DNA from: Alphaproteobacteria bacterium
Lineage (GTDB): Bacteria; Pseudomonadota; Alphaproteobacteria; Caulobacterales; Maricaulaceae
Assembly: GCA_016124205.1 (NCBI GenBank)
Contig: WGOD01000001.1
Span: forward strand, 1 to 64,000
Length of the DNA stretch: 64,000 nucleotides
Direction of reading: 5' to 3'
The number at the start of each line of letters is the position of its first letter. Within the stretch, counting starts at the first letter, position 1. Below the pieces are notes generated by a model. It searched no databases, had not been told where the DNA came from, and worked only from the letters and a program-made list of their open reading frames with translations. The translations under genes were made by a program, and so were the position numbers. Positions 1 to 11,082 of the stretch are shown here, piece after piece.

Positions 1-143
1 CCGAGATGGTGATGCCGGGCGACAATGTGGAAATCCATGTCGAGCTGATCACCCCGATCGCCATGGACCAGGGCCTGCGCTTCGCCATCCGTGAAGGTGG
101 CCGTACCGTCGGCGCCGGCGTCGTCGCGAAAATCATCGACTAG
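1..143 (+). CDS. tuf: Elongation factor Tu, C-terminal end (partial)
   Basis: The window opens inside this gene. The frame beginning at base 3 encodes the last 46 residues of EF-Tu, ending in [12 protein letters not shown] and a TAG stop. This is the end of domain 3, recognisable by [11 protein letters not shown] and [21 protein letters not shown]-Tu delivers aminoacyl-tRNA to the ribosomal A site. Its position directly before rpsJ is the usual alphaproteobacterial junction of the str and S10 operons. The GTPase domain lies outside the window. Confidence 0.97.
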   Translation, partial: EMVMPGDNVEIHVELITPIAMDQGLRFAIREGGRTVGAGVVAKIID

Positions 144-162
144 GCGGACAAGTTCAGGCGAG

Positions 163-197
163 GGGCGGCGCCGGCCTTAAAATTGGCGCCGCCCTTT
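163..197 (+). terminator. Hairpin between tuf and rpsJ (terminator or attenuator)
   Basis: A perfect 10-bp stem (GGGCGGCGCC at 163-172 pairing with GGCGCCGCCC at 185-194) encloses a 12-nt AT-rich loop and is followed by only three T residues. This could end part of the tuf transcript or attenuate read-through into the S10 operon. The short T tail makes full termination uncertain. Confidence 0.6.
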
Positions 198-226
198 CGC
201 ATCTGAGGAAAGACCGGGATCGGACT

Positions 227-538
<312 letters not shown>

Positions 539-542
539 AGCC

Positions 543-1346
543 ATGCGCACTGGCATTATTGCAAAGAAGATGGGCATGACCCGCGTGTTCGCCGAAGACG
601 GCGCCCACGTTCCGGTGACCGTGCTCCACATGGACGGCTGTCAGGTCGTCGCTCAGCGTACGCAGGACCGTGACGGCTATGTCGCGCTTCAGCTGGGCGT
701 GGGCGCGGCCAAGGCGAAGCGCACCTCCAAGGCGATGCGCGGCCACTTCGCGAAGGCGCAGGTCGCCCCGCGCAAGAAGCTGGTCGAGTTCCGCGTCTCG
801 GAAGACAATCTGATCCCGGCCGGCGCCGAGCTGACCGCGGACCACTTTGTCCCGGGCCAGAAGGTGGACGTCGCCGCGAAGTCGATCGGCCGCGGTTTCA
901 CCGGCGCCATGAAGCGCTGGAACTTCGGCGGTCTGCGCGCCACGCACGGCGTGTCGATCTCGCACCGTTCGCACGGCTCCATCGGTCAGTGCCAGGACCC
1001 CGGCAAGGTGTTCAAGGGCAAGAAGATGGCCGGTCACTACGGCGTCGAGCGCGTGACCACGCAGAACCTGGAGATCGTGCGCGTCGATGTCGAGCGCGGC
1101 GTGATCCTGGTTCGCGGCGCGGTCCCGGGCCCGAACGGCGGCTGGGTCGAAGTGCGCGATGCGGTCAAGGGCGTGAAGGCGGACGATCTGCCGCTGCCGG
1201 GCAAGTTCCGCACGCTCGACGAGAAGAATGCGCCGGCGACCGAAGCCGCCCCGGAAACCGAAGCCCCGGCGGATGCCGAAGCTCCGGCTGAAGAGGCTGC
1301 TGCCGAGGTTCAGGCCGAGGCCGGTGAAGAGGAATCGAAGTCATGA
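543..1346 (+). CDS. rplC: 50S ribosomal protein L3 with acidic C-terminal tail
   Basis: The ATG at 543 gives [16 protein letters not shown], the canonical L3 N-terminus; an in-frame upstream start inside rpsJ is not needed. The product is 267 residues against about 210 in E. coli. The extra length is an Ala/Glu/Pro-rich acidic tail (roughly residues 230-267) ending GEEESKS, which is unusual on a basic rRNA-binding protein. L3 nucleates 50S assembly near the peptidyl-transferase centre. Its stop overlaps the rplD start by 4 nt (ATGA), indicating translational coupling. Confidence 0.97.
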   Translation: MRTGIIAKKMGMTRVFAEDGAHVPVTVLHMDGCQVVAQRTQDRDGYVALQLGVGAAKAKRTSKAMRGHFAKAQVAPRKKLVEFRVSEDNLIPAGAELTADHFVPGQKVDVAAKSIGRGFTGAMKRWNFGGLRATHGVSISHRSHGSIGQCQDPGKVFKGKKMAGHYGVERVTTQNLEIVRVDVERGVILVRGAVPGPNGGWVEVRDAVKGVKADDLPLPGKFRTLDEKNAPATEAAPETEAPADAEAPAEEAAAEVQAEAGEEESKS

Positions 1347-1981
1347 AGGTCGAAGTAAAGACGTTCGCGGCCAAGGCGGCGGGTGATGTCGAGCTGGACG
1401 ACGCGATCTTCGGGATCGCCGACGTCCGCGCCGACCTCCTCCAGCGCGCCGTCCGCTGGCAGCTTGCGCGCCGCCAGCAGGGCACGCACAAGGCCAAGGA
1501 ACGCGGTGAGATCAACATCACCAAGAAGAAGTATGGCCGTCAGAAGGGCGGCGGCGGGGCGCGTCACGGTGCGCGTTCGGCCCCGATCTTCGTCGGTGGC
1601 GGCAAGGCCCACGGCCCGCGCGTCCGCAGCCACGCTCACGAGCTTCCCAAGAAGGTCCGTGCGCTGGCGCTGAAGCATGCGCTGTCGTCGAAGGCCGGTA
1701 CGAAGTCGCTCTTCGTGATCGAAGACACCGCGATGAAGGACGCCAAGACGAAGGCTGCACGCGAGGCGCTTGCCAAGCTGGGCCTGACCAACGCGCTGAT
1801 CATCGACGGTGACGCGGTCGACGCGAACTTCTCGCTGGCGACCCGCAACGTTCCGCACGTCGACGTGCTGCCCGCGCAGGGCCTGAACGTCTACGACGTC
1901 CTGAAGCACGACCAGCTGGTTCTGACCAAGGCCGCGGTCGAGAAGATCCATGCGCGTCTCGGCGCAGGGGAGGCCGCGTAA
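1343..1981 (+). CDS. rplD: 50S ribosomal protein L4
   Basis: A 212-residue L4 with the family's central extended loop ([21 protein letters not shown]) that reaches into the peptide exit tunnel. In E. coli, L4 also represses its own operon at the leader; nothing in this window shows that mechanism directly. The start overlaps the rplC stop (ATGA) and the stop overlaps the rplW start (TAATG), so the three genes are translationally linked. Confidence 0.98.
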   Translation: MKVEVKTFAAKAAGDVELDDAIFGIADVRADLLQRAVRWQLARRQQGTHKAKERGEINITKKKYGRQKGGGGARHGARSAPIFVGGGKAHGPRVRSHAHELPKKVRALALKHALSSKAGTKSLFVIEDTAMKDAKTKAAREALAKLGLTNALIIDGDAVDANFSLATRNVPHVDVLPAQGLNVYDVLKHDQLVLTKAAVEKIHARLGAGEAA

Positions 1982-2289
1982 TGGCGACGAAGACGAAAGC
2001 GTCGGCGAAGCACTACGACGCCATCCTGGCGCCGGTGATCACCGAGAAGTCGACCCTCCTGTCTGAAGACGGGAAGGTGGTCTTCCACGTTCCGCTCTCG
2101 GCCACCAAGACCGAGATCAAGGACGCGATCGAGGCGCTGTTCAACGTCAAGGTGACGGCGGTCAACACGCTTGTGACCAAGGGCAAGACGAAGCGCTTCC
2201 GCGGCATCAAGGGCCGCCGGAGCGACGAGAAGAAAGCGGTGATCACCCTCGCCGAGGGCGACTCCATCGACGTGACCACGGGGCTGTAA
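1981..2289 (+). CDS. rplW: 50S ribosomal protein L23
   Basis: A 102-residue L23 ([17 protein letters not shown] followed by [18 protein letters not shown]). L23 sits at the tunnel exit and is the docking site for trigger factor and SRP. The start codon shares one base with the rplD stop. rplB starts 4 nt after its stop. Confidence 0.98.
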   Translation: MATKTKASAKHYDAILAPVITEKSTLLSEDGKVVFHVPLSATKTEIKDAIEALFNVKVTAVNTLVTKGKTKRFRGIKGRRSDEKKAVITLAEGDSIDVTTGL

Positions 2290-2293
2290 GACC

Positions 2294-3130
2294 ATGGCGC
2301 TCAAGACATTCAAACCGACCTCGCCGGGCCGCCGCGCCCTGGTGCTGGTCGATCGGACGGGCCTCCACAAGGGCGCGCCGGAAAAGAGCCTGACCGAAGG
2401 TCTGAACAAGACCGGCGGCCGGAACAACAAGGGCCGTATCACTTCCCGCCGTATGGGCGGCGGTGCCAAGAAGTCGTATCGCAAGGTTGACTTCAAGCGC
2501 CGCAAGCTCGACGTCGCGGCGACGGTGCTGCGCCTGGAATACGACCCGAACCGCACCGCCTTCATCGCGCTCATCGAGTATGCGGATGGCGAGAAGAGCT
2601 ACATCCTGGCTCCTCAGCGTCTGGCCGTCGGCGACGAAGTCATCGCGGGTGACCGCGTCGACGTGAAGCCGGGCAATGCCATGATGCTGAAGTCGATGCC
2701 GATCGGCACCATCATCCATAACCTGGAGATGAAGCCGGAAAAGGGTGGCCAGATTGCGCGTTCGGCGGGCTCCTATGCCCAGCTGGTCGGCCGCGATGGC
2801 GGTATCGCCCAGGTCCGTCTGATGTCGGGTGAGCTTCGTGCGATCCCGGAAAACTGCTTTGCCACGGTCGGTGCGGTGTCCAACCCGGACCACATGAACC
2901 AGAATCTCGGCAAGGCCGGTCGTAATCGTCACCTTGGCCGCCGTCCTTCGGTTCGCGGCGTGGTGATGAACCCGATCGACCACCCGCACGGTGGCGGCGA
3001 AGGCCGTACCTCGGGTGGCCGCCACCCGGTCACGCCGTGGGGCAAGCCCACCAAGGGCCGCAAGACCCGCCGCAACAAGGCGACCGATAAATTCATCATC
3101 CGCTCGCGTCACGAGCGGAAGAAACGGTAG
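2294..3130 (+). CDS. rplB: 50S ribosomal protein L2
   Basis: A 278-residue L2 of normal length. It ends with the diagnostic region [23 protein letters not shown], which contains the conserved histidine near the peptidyl-transferase centre, and a basic tail SRHERKKR. L2 is needed for subunit association and peptide-bond formation. It lies between rplW and rpsS, with 11 nt before the next start and an AGGGAG ribosome-binding site in that gap. Confidence 0.99.
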   Translation: MALKTFKPTSPGRRALVLVDRTGLHKGAPEKSLTEGLNKTGGRNNKGRITSRRMGGGAKKSYRKVDFKRRKLDVAATVLRLEYDPNRTAFIALIEYADGEKSYILAPQRLAVGDEVIAGDRVDVKPGNAMMLKSMPIGTIIHNLEMKPEKGGQIARSAGSYAQLVGRDGGIAQVRLMSGELRAIPENCFATVGAVSNPDHMNQNLGKAGRNRHLGRRPSVRGVVMNPIDHPHGGGEGRTSGGRHPVTPWGKPTKGRKTRRNKATDKFIIRSRHERKKR

Positions 3131-3141
3131 GGAGCGCGAAC

Positions 3142-3417
3142 ATGCCGCGTTCAGTCTGGAAAGGTCCGTTTGTAGACGGATACCTCCTGAAGAAGGCCGA
3201 GGCGTCGCACGCCGAAGGCCGCAAGAAGCCGATCAAGACCTGGTCGCGCCGCTCGACGATCATGCCGCAATTCGTGGGTCTGACCTTCCAGGTCCACAAC
3301 GGCAACAAGTTCGTCCCCGTGCTCGTGTCCGAAGAAATGGTCGGTCACAAGCTCGGCGAATTCGCGCCGACGCGGACCTATTACGGTCACGCGGCCGACA
3401 AGAAGTCGAAGAGGTAG
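3142..3417 (+). CDS. rpsS: 30S ribosomal protein S19
   Basis: A 91-residue S19 ([16 protein letters not shown], then [19 protein letters not shown] and [15 protein letters not shown]). S19 is in the 30S head near the A site and forms a heterodimer with S13. AGGGAGCG just upstream of the ATG is its Shine-Dalgarno sequence. The stop lies 4 nt before rplV. Confidence 0.98.
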   Translation: MPRSVWKGPFVDGYLLKKAEASHAEGRKKPIKTWSRRSTIMPQFVGLTFQVHNGNKFVPVLVSEEMVGHKLGEFAPTRTYYGHAADKKSKR

Positions 3418-3421
3418 CGAG

Positions 3422-3801
3422 ATGGGCAAGACCGCCAATCCCCGCCGCGTCGCCGACAACGAGGCGCGCGCCAAGCAGACGATGATCCGGATCAGCCCTC
3501 AGAAGCTGAACCTGGTCGCCGCCATGATCCGCGGCAAGAAGGTCGAGAAGGCCCTGGCCGAACTCGAATTCTCGCGCAAGCGGATCGCCGGCGACGTCCG
3601 CAAGGTGCTGCAGTCCGCGATCGCGAATGCGGAGAACAATCACGGCCTCGACATCGACTCGCTCGTCGTTGCCGAAGCCTATGTCGGCAAGAATCTGGTG
3701 ATGAAGCGCTGGCGCGCCCGCGCCCGTGGCCGCGCCGCCAAGATCATGAAGCCGTTCTCCGAACTCACCATCGTGGTTCGCGAAGTCGAGGAGGCCGCCT
3801 G

Positions 3802-3802
<1 letters not shown>
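3422..3802 (+). CDS. rplV: 50S ribosomal protein L22
   Basis: A 126-residue L22 ([20 protein letters not shown], later [13 protein letters not shown]), matching the family in length. Its beta-hairpin lines the exit tunnel and is a common macrolide-resistance site. The last base of its TGA stop is the first base of the rpsC ATG (TGATG), so the two are translationally coupled. Confidence 0.98.
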
Positions 3803-4506
<704 letters not shown>

Positions 4507-4521
4507 GGGACGAGACACGTT

Positions 4522-4935
4522 ATGTTGCAGCCGAAGCGCACAAAGTTCCGCAAACAGCACAAGGGCCGGATCCACGGACTGGCCAAGGGTGGCTTTACGC
4601 TGAACTTCGGCTCCTATGGCCTGAAGGCCGTGGAACCGGAACGCGTCACCGCCCGCCAGATCGAAGCGGCCCGCCGCGCCGTCACCCGCCACATGAAGCG
4701 GGCCGGCCGGGTGTGGATCCGTATCTTCCCGGACGTGCCGGTTTCCAAGAAGCCGACCGAAGTCCGGATGGGTAAGGGCAAGGGTTCGCCCGAGTACTGG
4801 GTGGCCAGGGTCAAGCCGGGCCGGATCATGTTCGAGATCGACGGTGTGCCGGATGCGATCGCGCGTGAAGCGCTGTCGCTCGGTGCCGCCAAACTGCCGG
4901 TCAAGACCAAGATCGTCTCCCGGATCGGCGAGTAA
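4522..4935 (+). CDS. rplP: 50S ribosomal protein L16
   Basis: A 137-residue L16 ([19 protein letters not shown], then [20 protein letters not shown] and [15 protein letters not shown]). It contacts the A-site tRNA elbow and is assembled late into the 50S subunit. A TAAGGGAC element overlaps the rpsC stop and acts as the likely ribosome-binding site. rpmC follows after 12 nt. Confidence 0.98.
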   Translation: MLQPKRTKFRKQHKGRIHGLAKGGFTLNFGSYGLKAVEPERVTARQIEAARRAVTRHMKRAGRVWIRIFPDVPVSKKPTEVRMGKGKGSPEYWVARVKPGRIMFEIDGVPDAIAREALSLGAAKLPVKTKIVSRIGE

Positions 4936-4947
4936 GGAGTGAGTTCG

Positions 4948-5154
4948 ATGAATACCGCCGATATCCGCGGAATGACGGACGTTCAGCTGAAGGACGAACT
5001 CCTGAAGCTGAAGAAGGAACAGTTCAACCTGCGCTTCCAGGGGGCTTCGGGCCAGCTGGAAAACACGGCGCGGATCCGTCAGGTGCGCCGCACGATTGCG
5101 CGCGTCAAGACGGCCCAGACCGAGCGCGCCGCGCAAGCGAAGAAAGGGAGCTAG
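4948..5154 (+). CDS. rpmC: 50S ribosomal protein L29
   Basis: A 68-residue L29 from the ATG at 4948 ([21 protein letters not shown]; later KEQFNLRFQ). A GTG at 4939 is in frame, but it overlaps the AAGGAG Shine-Dalgarno at 4934-4939, which is placed 8 nt before the ATG, so the ATG is chosen. L29 sits near the tunnel exit next to L23. The gene's own last codons (AAAGGGAG) serve as the ribosome-binding site of rpsQ. Confidence 0.96.
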   Translation: MNTADIRGMTDVQLKDELLKLKKEQFNLRFQGASGQLENTARIRQVRRTIARVKTAQTERAAQAKKGS

Positions 5155-5157
5155 GCG

Positions 5158-5394
5158 ATGCCGAAGCGAATTCTGCAAGGCGTCGTGGTCAGCGACAAGG
5201 GCGACAAGACCGTGGTGGTCCGCATCGAGCGAACCTACCTGCACCCGCTGCTTCGCAAGACGGTGCGCCGGTCCAAGCGCTATCACGCGCACGACGAGAA
5301 GAACAATTTCAAGGTGGGTGACCGGGTCCAGATCCAGGAATGCCCCCCGAAGTCGAAGCTCAAGCGGTGGGAGGTCGTCGCTACGGAAGCCTGA
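5158..5394 (+). CDS. rpsQ: 30S ribosomal protein S17
   Basis: A 78-residue S17 ([21 protein letters not shown], then [19 protein letters not shown]), an OB-fold primary 16S rRNA-binding protein. It is the last gene of the S10 operon. A 37-nt gap follows with a strong AAGGGAGA ribosome-binding site before rplN. I see no convincing terminator there, so the S10 and spc operons probably read through. Confidence 0.98.
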   Translation: MPKRILQGVVVSDKGDKTVVVRIERTYLHPLLRKTVRRSKRYHAHDEKNNFKVGDRVQIQECPPKSKLKRWEVVATEA

Positions 5395-5431
5395 GGGCCT
5401 TCGTGACGACGCTCCGTAAGGGAGAAACGCA

Positions 5432-5800
5432 ATGATCCAGATGCAATCCAATCTGGACGTGGCCGACAATTCCGGCGCCCGCCGCGTGCAATGCATCAAA
5501 GTGCTTGGTGGTGCCAAGCGCCGTTATGCCCACGTCGGCGACACGATTGTCGTGTCCGTCAAGGAAGCGATCCCCCGGGGTCGCGTGAAGAAGGGCGAGG
5601 TCCGCAAGGCCATCGTCGTGCGCGTCCGCAAGGACATCAAGCGCAAGGACGGTTCGGTCATCCGCTTCGACTCGAATGCGGCGGTCCTGATCAACAACAA
5701 TGGCGAGCCGGTCGGCACGCGCATCTTCGGCCCGGTTCCGCGTGAACTGCGTGCGAAGAAGCACATGAAGATCGTCTCGCTGGCTCCGGAGGTTCTGTAG
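5432..5800 (+). CDS. rplN: 50S ribosomal protein L14
   Basis: A 122-residue L14 ([20 protein letters not shown], with [16 protein letters not shown] and [10 protein letters not shown]), identical in length to typical bacterial L14. It lies at the subunit interface and is the binding site for the silencing factor RsfS. It is the first gene of the spc operon; rplX begins 3 nt downstream. Confidence 0.99.
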   Translation: MIQMQSNLDVADNSGARRVQCIKVLGGAKRRYAHVGDTIVVSVKEAIPRGRVKKGEVRKAIVVRVRKDIKRKDGSVIRFDSNAAVLINNNGEPVGTRIFGPVPRELRAKKHMKIVSLAPEVL

Positions 5801-5802
5801 TC

Positions 5803-6120
5803 ATGGCTGCGAAGATCAAGAAGGGCGACAAGGTCGTCGTTCTCACCGGCCGCGACAAGGGCAAGTCCGGTGAAGTCCTGAAGGTGATGACCGCGGAAAA
5901 CCGCGTCCTCGTCTCCGGGGTGAACATGGTGAAGCGCCACAATCGTCCGACCCAGCAGTCGGCGGGTGGCATTGAAACGAAGGAAGCCCCCATCCACGTC
6001 TCCAACGTGGCGCTGACCGACCCCAAGTCGGGCGAGCCCACGCGCGTCGGTTTCACGACGCTGAAGGACGGCAAGAAGGTGCGGGTGGCCCGGAAGTCCG
6101 GTGAGGTCATCGATGGCTGA
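5803..6120 (+). CDS. rplX: 50S ribosomal protein L24
   Basis: A 105-residue L24 with an N-terminal KOW motif ([22 protein letters not shown]). L24 initiates 50S assembly by binding the 5' end of 23S rRNA. The ribosome-binding site is not obvious, which fits coupling to rplN. Its last 8 bases overlap the start of rplE in another frame. Confidence 0.98.
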   Translation: MAAKIKKGDKVVVLTGRDKGKSGEVLKVMTAENRVLVSGVNMVKRHNRPTQQSAGGIETKEAPIHVSNVALTDPKSGEPTRVGFTTLKDGKKVRVARKSGEVIDG

Positions 6121-6673
6121 CGTCAAAGAATACACGCCGCGTCTGCGCGAGCGCTACAACGCGCAAATCGTCGCCCAGATGAAGGAAAAGTTCGGCTACA
6201 AGAACCCGATGGAAGTTCCGCGGGTGACGAAGATCGTCATCAATATGGGTGTCGGTGAGGCCACGCAGGACTCCAAGAAGATCCAGGGTGCGTTCGACGA
6301 CCTTCAGCGCATCGCGGGTCAGAAGCCGATCAAGACCAAGGCCCGTACGTCCATCGCCGGCTTCAAGCTGCGCGAAGACATGGCGATCGGTGTCAAGGTC
6401 ACGCTGCGGCAAGACCGTATGTGGGAATTCATGGACCGCCTGGTCACGATCGCGCTGCCGCGCGTTCGCGACTTCCGCGGCCTGAATGGAAAGAGCTTCG
6501 ACGGCCGTGGCAACTTCGCCATGGGCCTGAAGGAGCACATCGTTTTCCCGGAGATCGACTACGACAAGGTCGAGAAGGTCCGCGGGATGGACATCGTGGT
6601 CTGTACGACCGCGAAGACGGACGAAGAAGCGAAGGCCCTGTTGGCCGAGCTCGATTTCCCGTTTTCGAGCTAA
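6113..6673 (+). CDS. rplE: 50S ribosomal protein L5
   Basis: The ATG at 6113 gives [20 protein letters not shown], which fits the L5 N-terminus; GTG at 6101 would add four non-conserved residues. The 186-residue product carries the family signatures [16 protein letters not shown] and [21 protein letters not shown]5 binds 5S rRNA and contacts the P-site tRNA. The start overlaps the end of rplX by 8 nt. A GC-rich hairpin lies in the 49-nt gap before rpsN. Confidence 0.98.
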   Translation: MADVKEYTPRLRERYNAQIVAQMKEKFGYKNPMEVPRVTKIVINMGVGEATQDSKKIQGAFDDLQRIAGQKPIKTKARTSIAGFKLREDMAIGVKVTLRQDRMWEFMDRLVTIALPRVRDFRGLNGKSFDGRGNFAMGLKEHIVFPEIDYDKVEKVRGMDIVVCTTAKTDEEAKALLAELDFPFSS

Positions 6674-6722
6674 CGCAACAGGTGGGCGGGTCCGCGGTGG
6701 GCCCGCGCGCAGGAGGAATTAA

Positions 6723-7028
6723 ATGGCGAAGACAAGTGCCATCGAACGTAACCGCAAGCGCCAGGCTCTCGCCAAGCGCTACGCGGCGAAGCGTGCCGAA
6801 CTGAAGGCGATTGCGCGTGATACCGACCGGCCGGTCGAGGAACGCTTTGCGGCCCAGCTGAAGCTGGCTGATCTGCCCCGCAACTCTGCCCCCAACCGGG
6901 TGCGGAACCGTTGCGAGGTCACGGGTCGTCCGCGTGCGTTCTATCGCAAGCTGAAGATGTCGCGTATTGCACTGCGCGAACTGGCCAATAGCGGGATGAT
7001 TCCCGGCATGGTCAAGTCGAGCTGGTAA
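6723..7028 (+). CDS. rpsN: 30S ribosomal protein S14 (zinc-free type)
   Basis: A 101-residue S14. It has only one cysteine (in [10 protein letters not shown]) and lacks the four-cysteine zinc site, so it is the long C-minus type usual in alphaproteobacteria. It ends in [10 protein letters not shown] as expected. A near-perfect Shine-Dalgarno AGGAGG sits just before the ATG. S14 is assembled late into the 30S head. Confidence 0.98.
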   Translation: MAKTSAIERNRKRQALAKRYAAKRAELKAIARDTDRPVEERFAAQLKLADLPRNSAPNRVRNRCEVTGRPRAFYRKLKMSRIALRELANSGMIPGMVKSSW

Positions 7029-7045
7029 CCGGGAGAGATTGAGCC

Positions 7046-7444
7046 ATGTCGATGAACGATCCTCTCGGCGATATGCTGACCCGTATCCGCAATGCGCTGA
7101 TGCGCAACAAGCGGACGGTCACCACGCCGGCGTCGGAACTCCGCCGCCGCGTGCTCGACGTTCTTCAGTCGGAAGGCTACATCCGCGGCTATGCCGCGGT
7201 GGAGCATGCCGACGGCAAGCGCGAGTTCGAGATCGAGCTGAAGTATTTCGAAGGTGAGTCCGTGATCGGCGAAATTCGCCGCGTCTCCAAGCCGGGCCGC
7301 CGTGTGTATTCCAAGGTGAAGGACCTGCCGCTTGTTGCGAACGGGCTCGGCATCGCCATCGTCTCCACGCCGAAGGGCGTGATGAGCGATGCGACCGCGC
7401 GCGAGAACAACGTCGGTGGCGAGATCCTCTGCCACATCAGCTAA
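7046..7444 (+). CDS. rpsH: 30S ribosomal protein S8
   Basis: A 132-residue S8 ([18 protein letters not shown]-terminal [22 protein letters not shown]). S8 binds helix 21 of 16S rRNA and in E. coli represses the spc operon. The ATG at 7046 follows a GGGAGAG element; the ATG two codons later is also possible. rplF begins 12 nt after the stop. Confidence 0.98.
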   Translation: MSMNDPLGDMLTRIRNALMRNKRTVTTPASELRRRVLDVLQSEGYIRGYAAVEHADGKREFEIELKYFEGESVIGEIRRVSKPGRRVYSKVKDLPLVANGLGIAIVSTPKGVMSDATARENNVGGEILCHIS

Positions 7445-7456
7445 CGGGAGCCGGAT

Positions 7457-7990
7457 ATGTCGCGTATCGGAAAACTGCCGGTTGCCATCCCGTCGGGCGT
7501 CGAGGTCAATTTGAACGGACAGGATCTGTCCGTGAAGGGACCGAAGGGCACGCTGGGTCTGACCCTGGTTGAAGACGTCACCGCCTCCAAAGGCGATGAC
7601 GGCATCCAGATCAAGCCGAAGGACGAGTCCAAGCGCTCCCGCGCGATGTGGGGCATGAGCCGTGCGCTCGTGGCCAACCTCGTTCACGGTGTGACCGAGG
7701 GCTTCACCCGGACGCTCGAACTGGAAGGCGTCGGTTACCGCGCCGCCATGCAGGGCAACGACCTGAAGCTGGCGCTCGGTTTCAGCCATGACGTGATCTA
7801 CAAGACGCCGCAAGGCATCCAGATCGCGACGCCGAAGCCGACGGAAATCACCATTACCGGGGCCGACAAGCAGCAAGTCGGTCAGGTTGCCGCGGAAATC
7901 CGCCGGTTCCGTTCGCCGGAGCCCTACAAGGGCAAGGGCGTGCGCTACCAGGGCGAATATATCCGCCGCAAGGAAGGCAAGAAGAAGTAG
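7457..7990 (+). CDS. rplF: 50S ribosomal protein L6
   Basis: A 177-residue L6 with the two-domain family pattern: [17 protein letters not shown] at the N-terminus and the C-terminal signature [24 protein letters not shown]6 lies near the factor-binding site and contacts EF-G. A GGGAG element precedes the start. rplR follows after 8 nt. Confidence 0.99.
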   Translation: MSRIGKLPVAIPSGVEVNLNGQDLSVKGPKGTLGLTLVEDVTASKGDDGIQIKPKDESKRSRAMWGMSRALVANLVHGVTEGFTRTLELEGVGYRAAMQGNDLKLALGFSHDVIYKTPQGIQIATPKPTEITITGADKQQVGQVAAEIRRFRSPEPYKGKGVRYQGEYIRRKEGKKK

Positions 7991-7998
7991 GCCGGGCC

Positions 7999-8352
7999 AT
8001 GAAGAGCACTCACCACCAGCACCTGCGCCGCGAGCAACGCAATCGCTCGCGTCTTCGCAAGGTCGCGAACGGTCGCCCGCGTCTGTCGGTCTTCCGTTCC
8101 TCGAAGCACATCTACGCCCAGATCATCGACGATCTGGACGGCAAGACGCTGGCGTCCGCCTCCACCGTGGAGAAGGACAATTCCGCCAAGGGCGCGACGA
8201 TCGACGGCGCCTCGGAAGTCGGAAAGCGTCTGGCCGAGCGTGCGGTGAAGGCCGGCGTCAAGGACGTCGTCTTCGATCGCGGCGGCTACATCTTTCACGG
8301 GCGCGTCAAGGCGCTCGCCGATGCCGCTCGCGAGGGCGGTCTGAATTTCTAG
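7999..8352 (+). CDS. rplR: 50S ribosomal protein L18
   Basis: A 117-residue L18 ([29 protein letters not shown]-terminal [25 protein letters not shown]). L18 binds 5S rRNA together with L5 and mediates its docking into the 50S subunit. The stop codon runs into TAGGGAGC, which serves as the ribosome-binding site for rpsE. Confidence 0.99.
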   Translation: MKSTHHQHLRREQRNRSRLRKVANGRPRLSVFRSSKHIYAQIIDDLDGKTLASASTVEKDNSAKGATIDGASEVGKRLAERAVKAGVKDVVFDRGGYIFHGRVKALADAAREGGLNF

Positions 8353-8362
8353 GGAGCGACCA

Positions 8363-8956
8363 ATGGCACGCAATGAAGAAAACCGCGGCCGTGGCGGCCG
8401 CAATCGCGGCCGGGATCGCGAGGAGCAAGCCGACGAACTCGTCGACAAGCTCGTCCACATCAACCGCGTCGCGAAGACGGTGAAGGGTGGCCGGAACTTC
8501 CAGTTCGCCGCGCTCGTCATCGTTGGCGACCAGAAGGGCCGCGTCGGCTTCGGTCAGGGCAAGGCCCGCGAAGTGCCGGAAGCGATCCGCAAGGCGACCG
8601 ACGAAGCCAAGAAGTCGATGATCCGCGTTCCGCTGCGTGAAGGCCGTACCCTTCACCAGGACACGCCGGGCCATCACGGCGCCGGCAAGGTGATCCTGCG
8701 CGCTGCCCCTCCGGGCACGGGCGTGATCGCCGGCGGTCCGATGCGCGCCGTGCTCGAAACGCTCGGCGTCCAGGACGTCGTGGCGAAGTCGACCGGCACG
8801 TCGAACCCGTACAACATGATCCGGGCCACGTTCGACGCCCTGAAGCGTCAGCGCAGCCCGCGTTCGGTTGCCGCCAAGCGCGGTCTGAAGGTTGGCGATA
8901 TCGTCGCCCGCCGCAACGACGGTGCTTCGGCTCCGGAAGCGATCGAGGCTCAGTAG
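8363..8956 (+). CDS. rpsE: 30S ribosomal protein S5
   Basis: A 197-residue S5 with the double-stranded RNA-binding-like N-terminal domain ([20 protein letters not shown]) and the C-terminal domain ([22 protein letters not shown]). An Arg/Gly-rich N-terminal extension ([15 protein letters not shown]) makes it longer than the 167-residue E. coli form, which is common in alphaproteobacteria. S5 helps set decoding accuracy. The stop is 4 nt before rpmD. Confidence 0.98.
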   Translation: MARNEENRGRGGRNRGRDREEQADELVDKLVHINRVAKTVKGGRNFQFAALVIVGDQKGRVGFGQGKAREVPEAIRKATDEAKKSMIRVPLREGRTLHQDTPGHHGAGKVILRAAPPGTGVIAGGPMRAVLETLGVQDVVAKSTGTSNPYNMIRATFDALKRQRSPRSVAAKRGLKVGDIVARRNDGASAPEAIEAQ

Positions 8957-8960
8957 GACC

Positions 8961-9152
8961 ATGGCCGCGAAGAAATCCACGATCCGCGTGCGTCAAACGG
9001 GCAGCGCCATCCGCCGTCCCGACGTCCAGCGGAAAATCCTCACCGGTCTCGGCCTCGGCCGCATCGGCAAGGAAAAAGAACTCGAAGACACCCCGGCCAT
9101 CCGCGGCATGATCGCCAAAGTGGCCCACATGGTGGAAGTGATCGAAGGATAG
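8961..9152 (+). CDS. rpmD: 50S ribosomal protein L30
   Basis: The ATG at 8961 gives a 63-residue L30 ([39 protein letters not shown]). An open frame continues upstream inside rpsE, but only the 63-residue protein matches the family in length and sequence. Immediately after the stop there is an 8-bp perfect hairpin (GGACCCGG/CCGGGTCC, 9152-9170) before rplO, of unknown effect. Confidence 0.97.
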   Translation: MAAKKSTIRVRQTGSAIRRPDVQRKILTGLGLGRIGKEKELEDTPAIRGMIAKVAHMVEVIEG

Positions 9153-9192
9153 GACCCGGTTTCCGGGTCCGCTTCCTTTGGAGGAAAACGAT

Positions 9193-9675
9193 ATGCGTCT
9201 CAATGATTTGCGCGATAACGAAGGCGCCACGAAGAACCGGATGCGCGTTGGACGCGGCATCGGTTCGGGCAAGGGCAAGACCGGTGGCCGCGGCGTGAAG
9301 GGTCAGAAGGCCCGTTCCGGCGTCGCGATCAAGGGTTTCGAGGGCGGTCAGATGCCGCTCCACATGCGCCTGCCGAAGCGCGGCTTCAACAAGCCGAACC
9401 GTCTGAAGTTCGCCGAGATCAATCTCGGCCGCCTTCAGAAGGCCATCGACGCCAAGACGATCGACGCGAAGAAGGCGATCGACGCAGCGTCCCTGGTCGA
9501 GGCTGGCGTGCTGCGCCGTGCACATGACGGCGTGCGCCTCCTTGCGAAAGGCGAACTGAAGACCAAAGTCCAGATCACCGTGGCGGGCGCCTCCAAGGCG
9601 GCGGTCGAAGCGGTGGAGAAGGCTGGCGGATCGGTGACGATCAACGCGCCGGCGCGGACCGAGGCCGCGGAGTAG
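9193..9675 (+). CDS. rplO: 50S ribosomal protein L15
   Basis: The ATG at 9193 ([20 protein letters not shown]) is preceded by a GGAGG Shine-Dalgarno at 9180-9184, so the in-frame upstream start at 9178 is rejected. The 160-residue product has the glycine-rich L15 signature [21 protein letters not shown]15 is a late-assembly 50S protein. It precedes secY by 45 nt, as in most bacteria. Confidence 0.97.
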   Translation: MRLNDLRDNEGATKNRMRVGRGIGSGKGKTGGRGVKGQKARSGVAIKGFEGGQMPLHMRLPKRGFNKPNRLKFAEINLGRLQKAIDAKTIDAKKAIDAASLVEAGVLRRAHDGVRLLAKGELKTKVQITVAGASKAAVEAVEKAGGSVTINAPARTEAAE

Positions 9676-9720
9676 GCCAAGGCCGAATTCCGGGTCGAAG
9701 CCGCTTCCTGAGGGGACAAT

Positions 9721-11082
9721 ATGGCATCCGCTGCTGAACAGCTTGCGCAGAACATCAATCTCGGATCTTTCGCCAAGGCGAAGGAGCTGCAGAAGCGTAT
9801 CCTGTTCACCCTGGGTATCCTGGTCGCCTACCGGATCGGGACGTATATCCCGGTGCCGGGCATCGACCCGGACCAGTATTCTGCCGTCTTCCAGAACCAG
9901 CTCGGGGGCAATAACGGCATCCTCGGGATGGTGAACATCTTCGCGGGTGGTGCCGTGGAGCGCATGGCGATCTTCGCGCTCAACGTCATGCCCTACATCT
10001 CCGCGTCCATCATCATGCAGCTGATGGCGGCGACGATCCCGTCGCTGGAGAAGTTGAAGAAGGAAGGTGGGGAGGCTGGCCGCAAGCAGATCAACCAGTA
10101 TTCGCGCTATCTGACGGTCTTCCTGGCAATGGCGCAGGGGCTGGCGATCGCGCTGTCCATGATCCGGCCGGACCCGTCGACCGGTGCAACCATCGCGCTG
10201 GAACCGGGCCTGTTCTTCGTCATCACGACGGTCACGACCTTCGTCGGCGGCACCATGCTCCTCCTGTGGATGGGCGAACAGATCACCGCGCGCGGCGTCG
10301 GCAACGGCGTGTCGCTGATCATCTTCACCGGCATCATCACTGTGTTGCCGGGCATGATCTTCGGCCTGTTGCAGCAGGCCGAGCAGGGCGCAATCGGGGC
10401 CGGTACGGCCTTCCTGATCCTGGCGCTGATGATCGGCACGGTGATCTTCGTTGTCTTCATCGAGCGTTCGCAGCGCCGGATCCTGGTGCAGTATCCGAAA
10501 CGCCAGATGGGCACGCGCATGGTCGGGGGCGAAACCTCCTTCCTGCCGCTGAAGCTGAACACCGCGGGCGTTATCCCGGCGATCTTCGCGGCCTCGCTGC
10601 TGCTGCTGCCGGCGACGATCGCGAGCTTTGCCTCGCAGACGAATATCGAATGGCTGCAGACGATGGCGGCGGTTCTGGGTCGTGGCCAGCCGGCCTTCCT
10701 GATCCTCTACGCCGCACTGATCATCTTCTTCACCTTCTTCTACACGTCGATCGTCTTCAATCCGGAAGATACGGCCGACAATCTGCGCAAGTATGGCGGC
10801 TTCCTGCCGGGCATCCGTCCAGGCAAGCGGACCGCGGAATATCTCGACTATGTGCTGTCGCGCCTGACGGTGATCGGTGCGATCTACCTGACCATCGTCT
10901 GCCTGGTGCCGGAATTCATTCGCGGCCCGGCATCGGCGGTGACGTTCGCGCTCGGCGGCACCTCGATCCTGATCGTGGTCTCGGTGACGCTCGACACTGT
11001 CGGCCAGATCCAGTCGCACCTGCTGGCGCACCAGTATGAAGGCCTGATCAAGAAGACCAAGCTGCGGGGGCGGCGTCGATGA
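9721..11082 (+). CDS. secY: Protein translocase subunit SecY
   Basis: A 453-residue integral membrane protein with about ten hydrophobic segments, matching SecY throughout. Landmarks are RIGTYIPVPGID in the first segment region, the plug region GGNNGILGMVNIFAGGAVERMAIFALNVMPYISASI, and the cytosolic loop KRQMGTRMVGGETSFLPLKLN. It forms the SecYEG channel for export and membrane insertion. GAGGGG precedes the ATG. Its stop overlaps the adk start by 4 nt (ATGA). Confidence 0.99.
   Translation: MASAAEQLAQNINLGSFAKAKELQKRILFTLGILVAYRIGTYIPVPGIDPDQYSAVFQNQLGGNNGILGMVNIFAGGAVERMAIFALNVMPYISASIIMQLMAATIPSLEKLKKEGGEAGRKQINQYSRYLTVFLAMAQGLAIALSMIRPDPSTGATIALEPGLFFVITTVTTFVGGTMLLLWMGEQITARGVGNGVSLIIFTGIITVLPGMIFGLLQQAEQGAIGAGTAFLILALMIGTVIFVVFIERSQRRILVQYPKRQMGTRMVGGETSFLPLKLNTAGVIPAIFAASLLLLPATIASFASQTNIEWLQTMAAVLGRGQPAFLILYAALIIFFTFFYTSIVFNPEDTADNLRKYGGFLPGIRPGKRTAEYLDYVLSRLTVIGAIYLTIVCLVPEFIRGPASAVTFALGGTSILIVVSVTLDTVGQIQSHLLAHQYEGLIKKTKLRGRRR

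Noticed and set aside
9040-11031. Long minus-strand open frame over secY
   Set aside because: Antisense to secY and rplO, with Arg/His/Gln-rich low-complexity translation and no domain.
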